64,000 nt of DNA from Neostapfia colusana (Eukaryota > Streptophyta > Magnoliopsida > Poales > Poaceae): assembly GCA_030760725.1 (NCBI GenBank), contig JASWHV010000001.1, positions 72,871,683-72,935,682 on the forward strand, read 5' to 3'. A model generated the notes under the pieces. It ran no database searches and was not told the DNA's origin. It worked only from the letters and a program-made list of their open reading frames with translations. Positions 55,462 to 64,000 of the stretch are shown piece by piece (position 1 is the stretch's first letter; each line of letters begins with the position of its first letter). Position numbers and translations under genes: made by a program.

Positions 55462-57996
55462 TTACATCTTCATACTAGCCTGATAGCTGTTGTTATAGGA
55501 GAACTCCGCATACGGTAGGTTCTTATCCCAACTCCTATTGTTCTTGAGTGCACACGCTCTCAGCATATCCTCAAGGATCTGATTGGTTCTTTCCGTCTTT
55601 CCGTCCGTCTGGGGATGATAGGCAGAACTAAAGTTCAGATGAGTTCCCATGGTTTCGTGTAACTTCTGCCAGAACCTTGAGGTGAACTGTGTCCCTCGAT
55701 CTGACACTATCTTCTTTGGCACTCCATGGAAACACATGATCCTTGACATGTATAACTCTGCCAATTTGGATCCGCTGTAGCTTTCTTTCACAGGGATGAA
55801 ATGAGCTACCTTGGTTAGCCTGTCGATGATGACCCATATCGAATCATATCCTGATTGAGTCCTGGCTAATCCCACTATGAAATCCATACCGATTTCTTCC
55901 CATTTCCATTCAGGCACTTTAAGTGGTTGCAATAATCCCGTGGGTCGTTGATGTTCTGCTTTCACCAACTGAAATGTGTCACATAGGGCAACATGTTCTG
56001 CGACATCTCGCTTCATGCCATACCACCAATACCTGCTCTTGAGGGCATGGTACATCTTCGTACTCCCAGGATGAATGGAATAGTCTGAATCATGAGACTC
56101 CTTCAAAATCAATTCACAGATCTCCTTTACTTCAGGCACACAGATTCTTTTCCCGTGCCACACCGTACCTTGTTCATCCTCTCTAAAACCAGGGGCTTTA
56201 TTTTCCTTGATGAGTTGTCGGATTTCTTGTATCTTCTCATCATTCTTTTGACCATCGCGTATGTCTTGCTCTAAGGTGGAGTCCACTTCCATGGCGATGG
56301 CTTCACCACTATTCACCAGACATAGGTTGAGTTTTATAACCTCTTCCTTCAATTCTGTAGGCATGTCCTTCAAGCTCAACCTATTGACTTGCACCTTTCG
56401 ACTTAAAGCATCTGCCACGACGTTCGCTTTCCCAGGATGATAGTTGATGCCCACATCAAAGTCGTTGATTAGCTCTAACCATCTCCTTTGTCTGAGGTTG
56501 AGATCTGGCTGTGTGAAAATGTACTTTAAGCTCTTATGATCCGTATATATCTCTGTCCTCTTCCCCATCAAGTAATACCGCCAAATCTTCAACGCGTGTA
56601 CTACTGCAGATAGCTCTAGGTCATGTGTAGGATAGTTCTTCTCGTGTTTCCAGAGCTGCCGGGACGCGTAAGCCACGACATGCCCCTCTTGCATGAGAAC
56701 ACATCCCAACCCGTTTCCAGAGGCATCGCAGAACACCGAAAAGTTTTTCTGCATATCTGGCATAACTAGCACTGGGGCTGTTGTCAATCTCTTCTTCAGT
56801 TCCTGGAAACTCGTCTCGCACTGCGGCGTCCATGTGAATGTGATTCCCTTCTCCAACAGTTTGGTGAGGGGTCTCGAAATCTTGGAGAAACCCTCGATAA
56901 ACCGTCGATAGTATCCAGCCAATCCTAAGAAGCTTCGAACTTCCCCGGCATTCTCAGGGGTCTTCCACTTCTGTACATCCTCGATTTTGGCGGGGTCTAC
57001 GGAGATTCCTCCCTCCGAGATTATATGTCCTAAGAAGGGAACTCTCTTCAGCCAAAACTCACACTTGCTCAACTTGGCATACAGTTGGTGTTCTCTCAGC
57101 TTCTGCAACACCAACCTTAGATGTTTCTCATGTTCTTCTTCACCTTTGGAGAAGACGAGAATGTCATCTATTAAAACCACCACAAATTTGTCCAGATATT
57201 CCATAAATACCTTGTTCATGAGATACATGAAGTATGTCGGGGCATTAGTTAGCCCGAAAGGCATGACGGTGTATTCATATAGTCCGTATCGAGATACGAA
57301 AGTTGTCTTGGGAATATCAGTTTGCCTTATCTTAAGTTGGTGGTACCCCGACCTGAGGTCAATTTTCGAGAACACACGAGCTCCCCTCAACTGATCAAAC
57401 AAGTCTTCAATGCGGGGTAATGGGTACTTGTTCTTGATGGTTACTTCATTCAAAGCACGGTAGTCTACGCATAACCTTTGGGTCCCGTCCTTCTTGGGCA
57501 CAAATATCACTGGAGCTCCCCATGGTGAGGAACTAGGATGAATGTACCCCTTCTCTGTCAACTCTCTCAAATGATCCTTGAGTTCTCCCTGCTGCTTGGA
57601 GTCCATCCGATAAGGTCTCTTGTATATCGGAGCTGTTCCAGGCACTAGCTCAATCACGAATTCCACTTCACGATCTGGAGGCATACCTGGCAACTCCTCC
57701 AGAAAAACGTCTGGATACTCCCTGATAATCCTGATCTCCTCCACTTTCACCTCAACTTGATTTAATTTAATGTCCCTCCTAGGCTCATGTATTGTTATAA
57801 ACTTTACTCTTGTGCCACTAGGGTGAGTTAGTTCCACCGTTCTTGTCGAACAATGGATGATTCCTTTATGTTTGGTCAACCAATCCATACCCAAAATAAT
57901 ATCGATCCCTTGTGAATCTATCACTATGAGGTTGGCAGTAAATACTACCCCATTAATGTTTAGATTCACCTTGGGACACACTTGTCTTGTCCTCCA
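55462..57996 (-). pseudogene. pol: I pol main part: protease end, RT, RNase H, integrase (839 codons open)
   Basis: The longest open frame in the window. The protease end is IDIILGMDWL (about residues 26-35). RT runs from about residue 90 to 300, with FSKIDLRSGYHQLKI, FGLTNAPTYF and the catalytic box LIDD. RNase H lies around 375-500, with DASGNGLGCVL, NYPTHDLELSAVV and YTDHKSLKYIF. Integrase runs from about 570, with a zinc region whose second cysteine pair reads CDTF (C to F). The three catalytic acids are present (MDFIVGL, SDRGTQFTS, KTERTNQ). It is cut at the protease N-terminal side by the gag deletion, so the DSG active site is lost. Confidence 0.93.
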
Positions 57997-58070
57997 GAAA
58001 TATGAGGGTTGCCGGCCTCATCGTTGTTGTTGGCGGGGTTGGCAGCACGACCCTTTCCTCTTCCGGCCAT
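57990..58070 (-). pseudogene. gag: gag remnant of I (first ~29 codons fused out of frame to protease)
   Basis: The ATG at 58068-58070 opens MAGRGKGRAANPANNN, matching the start of E1 gag at 1313. After CCTCATATTTCTGGAGG the sequence jumps to the protease region just before CCCAAGGTGAATC. The join is one base out of frame with pol and meets a TGA within a few codons. More than 1.2 kb of gag and the protease active site are missing relative to E1. Confidence 0.88.
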
Positions 58071-58388
58071 CTATCATGATCAACCAAACGTCAATTTAAA
58101 GCATTACGTATTAACTTCCCAATTTGCTTGTTTTAAACTTAAAATTTTGAGACCTTATTAGATTTATATTTTCTGAGGGTTTCATGTCTCACGCGAAATA
58201 AATGCACTATTTATTCATAGGGGTTCACACATCAAAGCAAAACAATCCTGAAGACGAGGTTGTGGACAATTGCCCCTGGCTTCCACAACTCACGTCGCAC
58301 ACCAAACATAATCACACCCTTAACTAAGGTAACGACTCGACTACTCGACATCTGCTAAACTAAGCGAAAGGACTCTACACTACTCGTA
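58071..58388 (-). other. Spacer between orf0 and gag of I
   Basis: AT-rich and colinear with E1 1314-1617. No coding or regulatory feature is seen. Confidence 0.6.
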
Positions 58389-59158
58389 TCACTGAGCTGG
58401 CTCCTCGGGATCTTCCTCATTATTGCGGCTGCCCTCTGACTCCGCTTTGGGTGGGGAAGCTGCTGGTGGAGAAGTGCGGCGACGCCTGCTCGCCCGGCGA
58501 TCAGGGGAGTCAGGAGTCCACGTGTCATTCATGGTGACACACTGTTCATTCCCATCTCCTCTTTCTCTCGCCCTCAAGCTGGATCGAAGCAACGCCTCAG
58601 TCTCCTTCAGGGTTTCACGAACATCCTGAAGCTCCTGCTGACACTCCTGCAGTCGAGTGCTGAGCATAGCAGCATCCTCCAAGCACAAGTCCATGTGCTC
58701 ATGGGAAGTCCCTTGCTGCACTGGCGGGTACTTGTACTACGTTGTACCACTCTCGCGCTGGAGGACATACATGTACTGAGTCCTGTCCAGGTGGCGACAG
58801 TAGAGGTGACTCTGGCAGGTGATTGCCTCCCAGGTGACATCCTTCTCCGCATCGACCTGTGTCGCTCGACAAACTGGAGAGCGGTGGATCTTAAGCAGCT
58901 AATTTTCATGGATAATCCTCATTTCTGAACTCCATTCTTCCCGCTTCTCACGGATGGTCCGGGTGGAGCTATAGTGTATGATTAGCTTGCCCTATTGCCA
59001 GCGGCTTGGAGCATACGTCGAAGACGGCGCAATAAGCCTCCTACTGCCAATCAGTAGGAGAGATACGTCACCGGACGGTCCTCCTCTCTCAGGGCAAGGG
59101 CAACTACGGGAACTCTCCCTCCGATGGACTTGCGGGCGGTACGGATCATGCGAACCAT
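58389..59158 (-). pseudogene. orf0 of I, several lesions
   Basis: Colinear with E1 1618-2396, starting MVRMIRTARKSIGG. A TGA near 59052 follows TYLSY, a base is missing near 58993, and a TAG near 58735 replaces the GAG codon of E1. It keeps the base that E1 has lost near 2080. The last 110 codons (58389-58721) are open and hold the coiled coil (TRLQECQQELQDVRETLKE) and DTWTPDSPD. Comparison of the two copies shows which lesion belongs to which. Confidence 0.8.
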
Positions 59159-59360
59159 CTAAAACATAAAGCATTTAAACTTAAGTTAGATAAGATTTTA
59201 AACAAAAATCCTATTTTTAATAAAAGTTGGGTAAGATGAATAAAGTAACCCCATTAAACAACACTTTTCAACCCACGCCTTTGTAAAATTAGTTTTTAAG
59301 AAAATAGGGTTCTTAAATACGTCCATTTCTACCTAGGTCCACGTTCCTACGGGCAACCTT

Positions 59361-59373
59361 GGCTCTGATACCA
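59361..59373 (-). other. Primer binding site of I
   Basis: The minus strand reads TGGTATCAGAGCC four bases inside the LTR end at 59378. Confidence 0.9.
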
Positions 59374-59377
59374 CTTC

Positions 59378-62300
59378 TGTCACACCCGGTTTCTCCGAAG
59401 AACAACCGAGTGAATATCACATGTATGCCAGGATCATTTTCTCATACATGTGATGACAAATAGTGAAGCATCATTTATTACAAGCCAGGTGTCGAATATA
59501 AATAAGTCTTACATAACATATGTCTCGATGGACGATAACAAGTTCATAACATGTAAATAAAATAGCAGCGGAATATTATTCTTGTGGGCTCCGTCACAGG
59601 CGTTGCCCGGGGGACTCCATGAACCTAGAAACCTTCTTCGGGTCCGAAGTCTTGATCGTTAAACACCACATCATTCTCTTGACCTGAGCAGCAATATAAA
59701 CCATCAAATATGCAAGGTTGAGTACCATGGGTACTCAGCAAGTGTGGGAAAGTTATATCATGCATGGCTAGAGCAAGGAGAGGTTGAACTCATGGTTAAA
59801 GCACTGCGCAATTAATACCTATCACCTTAGCTTATTAAGCACCTACATTACTACATAGGTGAAATGGTCCCAATCTCCCATCCCATCATCATAATCAAAT
59901 AACCATAACATCATTTCCAATGTTAAGCTCCCCGCTTAACATCCACAACTTCCAAAGCCATCATCCTCTAATCATGAATAAGTCCAAGCCGCTCTTGACC
60001 GTGAGCACGGCTGTCATGACAGTTTTTGACTCTGCAGATTTTGCACCACTGTACCCACATGTAGTGATTTCATCGCCCGTTGTCGGGTGGACTAAAAGAA
60101 CCTCCATTATGCCAGTGGCTACGAACCACATTCACACTTCCCAGGTGTGTAGCCAGGAGAGCACTACGAAGCCTTTACAAAGGGATTCCCGACGAGCATA
60201 GGCCCAATGAGGTTTCACCCCTAACAGCATACAAGAGGCTCCAACCCCGCTGCAGTGGCCCCCTCTTGAGCTTTGCGGTTCATATGGTAGTCCAGCTGAC
60301 ACCTATTCCCCGCACCATCCAACACACCCATACTACGCCGGGGATACACCTAATTAATTGGCCATGCTGCCCCATCTCAGCATGTGGTTGGCACGGTAAA
60401 GCCAGGTTACATGCTCCATGAACTGGTCCTTAGGATCCAGGCAAGTACTAAACACAAACCCGAGTCTCGTGCACCCAGCACCAACCAAATCATCCAACTT
60501 GCCTTGATCCCTACCTCTACATAACTCATAATATCTCATTCAAGAGTATGGTAAATAAATTGATGATCTCATATCCCAAATTTCCCATTCTAAGCATGGC
60601 TAAGCACAAGTAATATGAATAAATAACATGATAAAATAAATGCCAACCCAAGCTACAAGGAAACAAGGTAATGAAATTCTAGGGAAACTTCCTAGCATGG
60701 GTTTCATATTTTCAATTGATAATGCACTTAATTCTATCTACGCATCCTAGTATAGGATCAAAGTGGTCAAGGACACTTGCCTTCTTCCTGTTGCTCTGGG
60801 AATGTATAGTCCTGATCTTGGAAGGGAAGAACTTGCTCTGGGGCAGGTTCTATTCATGTCAACACACATAGCAAAAGACAACAACAATCCATAAGACATA
60901 GTTCACACTTTCACTTCACACATACATACATATGATAGTCATTCACATTTCCAGGTGTTGTGGTTACTCTAAATGTGTTGATTTTTGGTCTACATGCACT
61001 TTAAACATATGTATATGATTTCTAACTTTTGTATTCAGATTTTCTGTTTGCACACTATATATGAATTTCCAATTTAAACAACTTCTTTAATACACTCTTT
61101 TGCTACCAAGTTTGCATGGAAGGTAACTTCCTACTTCAAATGAGTTTTCAGATCTTCTACCAATCCTAAACTGAAGTCTTTGGACTTGGAGACTTCATTT
61201 AATATTTTCTAGTCATGCATTCCTATTTTCCTACATTTTCAGATTTATTTTCTATGCCTAAATGTGAATTTTATTTTGAAAATAGTAAGACACCTCATCT
61301 AAACAGAATAGGTTCTTATCTAAAATATTAAATAATATATTTTTGAACTTCTCCTTTGATGTGAACAAATTTAAATTCATTTTTCCAATTTTCAGAATTA
61401 TTTCCTAGCCTAAAATATGTTTCTATACTAATAAATATGAACAATCAACTAGACAGATTCATTTCAGCTTAAAATCTACTTTTAACTCATTCTAAAGTTT
61501 CCCAAGTGCTAGGAGAATTTAAATTTAAATTTGCAATGTGTTTGTCTCACCTTTTAAATTTTAAATCATAATCGCATAATCAAATTCCTAAATTTAATAT
61601 CATATGGGGTTAAAAAGGTAAACTCACCCCATCACAGGGTCTATTATATTATTTCATAAATTTCCAGGGGTCTAACTACACATAATATAGGGGTTTTCCT
61701 AATTTTTATTAAGTCCAGGGGCTAAAACTGATTTTTAATTGAATTTACATGAATTTCTGAGGTTCCAGGGGCTAGATCAGATGTTTCCGGGGCTAGCTCG
61801 TATTTTCCAAGATCCCCAGGGGGTAGCGCGTAAGAATCCCGGCCTTTATAATGCGGGGCCGATGTGGACCGTCCGATTTAAAACAAACGGCTGAGATTAT
61901 AACGTCGAACCGGTACGCGGGGGTTTCAATTCTACCGTGCGATTTAAAATAGACGGCGCACAAGCGGCCACGTCGCCCTGGCCGTGCGCGGGCGGCGCTG
62001 CCCGGCGGCGCGCGGCGGCGGGAGGCGGCGATCTCGCCGGAAAACTTCGGATCTTCGTCTATTCTTCCTAAAACTGGGATTTCATGGCATAGATCGGTAG
62101 AGGGGAGGTCGGGGATCTCACCTCGGGGTTTTTCTTGAGCTCGGAGGTCCTGGAAGGCGGTCGGCGACGAGGTCCGAGATGGAACAGCGGCGATGCTCGT
62201 CAGAGCTGTGTCTAGGGCGAAATCTACCGAGTTTTCTGCACCTGCATGATTCCCCGGAGGCGGTGGAACAAGATCAGCGCGTTAGATCAGAAATCCCGAG

Positions 62301-62776
62301 CGAAGATCGAGAGAAATTGGCCGGAGAAACTCTGGTTCTCACCGGGAGGAAAAACAGCTAATCGTGGGGGAAAACGGGGTGATGCCGACGTTTTTATAGA
62401 CGAGGAAGGGCGGCGGGTTTGTTTAGATCGAGTTTGAGTCGTCTAGGACCGGGAGTCGGCTGTGGGACGCGGATTTCCGGGTTGGTTATGATCGCGCGCG
62501 TGGAAGAGTCCGGCGATTGGCGCGAGCGGAAGGTCGGGGATGATAGGCGGGCCCCGCGTGTCAGTGAGAGGGAGAGGGGAGCGCGCGGCTGCGGGCTGGC
62601 GCGGGGGTGGGTGGGCCGGCTGGTGGGTTTCAGCCCACTGGCCGAGGGTTTCTTTTTCTTTTTCTTTTCTGTTTTGATTTAAATTTGAATTCCAATTTGA
62701 ATTTGAATTTCTGCACCACATGCAACACGTCCAAAAATTTTTAAGTTCCCCTCTTAACACGATTTGGGGTGTTACA
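59378..62776 (-). repeat. 5' LTR of I (3399 bp)
   Basis: On the minus strand it begins TGTAACACCCCAAATC and ends CCGGGTGTGACA. Nearly identical to 51387-54802. The palindrome CTGTCATGACAG is at 60011-60022, the TATA box at 62391-62400, and the conserved block at 59975-60445. Confidence 0.93.
62391..62400 (-). promoter_or_regulatory. TATA box of the I 5' LTR
   Basis: The minus strand reads TCTATAAAAACG. Same place as in E1 and the I 3' LTR. Confidence 0.55.
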
Positions 62777-64000
62777 TACACCCTTGTTCATCATAAAACC
62801 CCATGAAAGCCCATTAAAACATGCAAGAAAACGTACAAACTGGTTAAATAAAACAGTACCATAGGATTTGCATTCATCTACCTCATTGCATCTTGAGTAA
62901 AGTTTGTGCATGATGATTGATTGCTGTAAATTTTGTATGTGCGTGGTCGTGAGTAGAAGGACAAGCTCAAGAGGCCATCTACGAGGAACTACAACACCAA
63001 GACTTCGAGACGCTTGAGTAACAATAACCACGGGAGCAAGGCAAGTGCCCCTTGACCATATTGATCCCATGTTTTAAAACTGTTTTGTTTGCGAAAACTC
63101 GTATGCTTGAGTCAACTTGATGGGACACCCATTTATAGGAGTTTACTAGTTTTGTTAACCATCCTTGTCACCGGGAAAGTTGATGAGTCGGGTATGGTCG
63201 TTTTTCCTTTTTGCTTCGCTTAATTAACGGGATACGGAAAGCTGAATTAAAACATGGTTAGCTACTGCACTCATATGAATAATGATGATGAGAACTTGAT
63301 GATGTTAATGAGCATGGAATCGGGGAGATCTAGGCAACAAGATTGGTTCGTGGATATTGCTCAATGAGATGGTGGTTTACTTGCCATAGATCTATGGACC
63401 GGTTCACGTGAGCACATGCCAGGAAAACAGTGCCACCACAAGGCCAAATATGGGTGCGGCTTAGCTGACTAATTAGGTGTGTTGCTAGCTTGTTATGGAC
63501 CGTTGGATGGCGCGGGGAATGGGAGTCCAGAGGTACTGTCCTGGGAACTGCATGGCACAAGAGGGGGCCCGTGGGTGGGAGAATGGATATTCGAGCCTGC
63601 CGGTGAAACCTCAGTGGGCCCGTACATCCTAGTAGCCCCTTTGTAAAGGCTATTTTTTGATCTATTGGCCATACACCGACGGTTGTGTACTGGTATAATG
63701 GAGGTTCTTTTTAGTAACCGACGGGTGACGAAATCATGAACTTGTGGGTAAAGTGGTGCCACCTCTGCAGAGTATAAATCATGATAGGCGTGCTTCCGAT
63801 CACAAGCACCTGGCCAACTTCCATGATTAGAGGCAAAACTTGGGATATTTATTCAGAATGGTTATGGCATGGTCATTGGGATTGGTTTTGGGACTGTTTT
63901 GAGTCATGACAATGAATTTGGTTTTGGCTATATGAATATGAGATGGTTATGAATATTTATGAGTATGAGATGAACTTAGGAAAGATTAATGGCTGGATGA

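Larger units (their letters stand above)
51387..62776 (-). mobile_element. Element I: Ty3/gypsy chromovirus lacking most of gag (11,390 bp)
   Basis: Flanked by TACAC at 51382-51386 and 62777-62781 within the G 3' LTR. On the minus strand: 5' LTR 59378-62776, primer site, orf0 (broken), gag reduced to about 30 codons, pol, polypurine tract, 3' LTR 51387-54802. The LTRs are near-identical in stretches compared by eye (about 2 differences per 100 bases), so it is probably the youngest datable insertion here. It lost gag and so could move only if gag were supplied by a relative such as E1. Confidence 0.93.
23083..64000 (+). mobile_element. Element G: Ty3/gypsy chromovirus carrying three nested insertions, 3' end beyond the window
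   Basis: Own sequence: 5' LTR 23083-25872, primer site, orf0 remnant, gag (26791-28171), pol (31689-34824), polypurine tract, and a 3' LTR in pieces (34862-35057, 50509-51386, 62782-64000). The inserts are a LINE, H and I. The visible 3' LTR is about 2.29 kb and the sequence still missing relative to the 5' LTR is about 0.5 kb, which matches the 2790-bp 5' LTR. The left flank TGTTC (23078-23082) is the predicted target duplication. Continuation of A's RT is predicted after the LTR end. Confidence 0.9.
34862..64000 (+). repeat. 3' LTR of G, split by H and I and open at the window end
   Basis: Pieces: 34862-35057 (start and first 20-bp repeats), 50509-51386 (remaining repeats, TATA at 50874-50881, GC-rich leader) and 62782-64000 (leader with the conserved block at 63350-63820). 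Each joins in order to the 5' LTR. The palindrome is damaged in this copy (AATCATGATAGG near 63777-63788). In the first 80 bp the two LTRs differ at about five places by eye. Confidence 0.9.

Overview
This window is plant nuclear DNA, almost certainly from a grass, and it is built entirely from nested retrotransposons. I see no host gene, tRNA, rRNA or CRISPR array. The elements are Ty3/gypsy chromoviruses of the long-LTR Tekay/Del type: 3-5 kb LTRs, a tRNA-iMet-like primer site, an extra ORF (orf0) before gag, a CCHC gag, pol in the order protease-RT-RNase H-integrase, and a C-terminal chromodomain. There is also one RTE-type LINE and one solo LTR of the centromeric CRM lineage. The grass assignment is inference from family style; the species cannot be told.

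Layout, with letters used throughout. Left nest: E1 (minus, 1-6055, runs off the left edge, intact gag) sits in an LTR stub F (6056-6257). F sits in the pol of C (minus, 6258-12366), and C sits in the pol of B (plus, 12367-20261). B's 3' LTR is itself split by a 4.9 kb solo LTR (13434-18298, TSD TTGGG). B sits in the 3' LTR of A (minus), of which only 52 bp (20262-20313) and the pol (to 23082) are visible. Right nest: G (plus, 23083 to beyond 64000) is inserted in A's pol. G is interrupted by a full-length 3.5 kb LINE (28172-31671, 17-bp TSD), by H (minus, 35058-50503, TSD GAAAT) and by I (minus, 51387-62776, TSD TACAC). H's 5' LTR contains the CRM solo LTR (48532-49429, TSD CCAAC). The three visible G 3' LTR pieces plus the part still missing add up to the length of its 5' LTR, which supports this reading.

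Nearly all coding regions are dead. Elements carry in-frame stops, single-base indels and lost catalytic residues. The exceptions are the E1 gag (437 codons open to the window edge) and most of the I pol (839 codons open, although I has lost nearly all of its gag).

The most interesting signals are non-coding: (1) a 14-unit array of G-box/ABRE-like palindromes just upstream of the TATA box in the C LTR, with unrelated tandem repeats in the same place in sister LTRs; (2) a 12-bp palindrome in the transcribed LTR leader that differs between two families by a compensating base pair; (3) an AATCTCG/CGAGATT hairpin touching every polypurine tract in the window; (4) the CRM solo LTR inside a non-centromeric chromovirus. 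I found no evidence of a new non-retrotransposon system.
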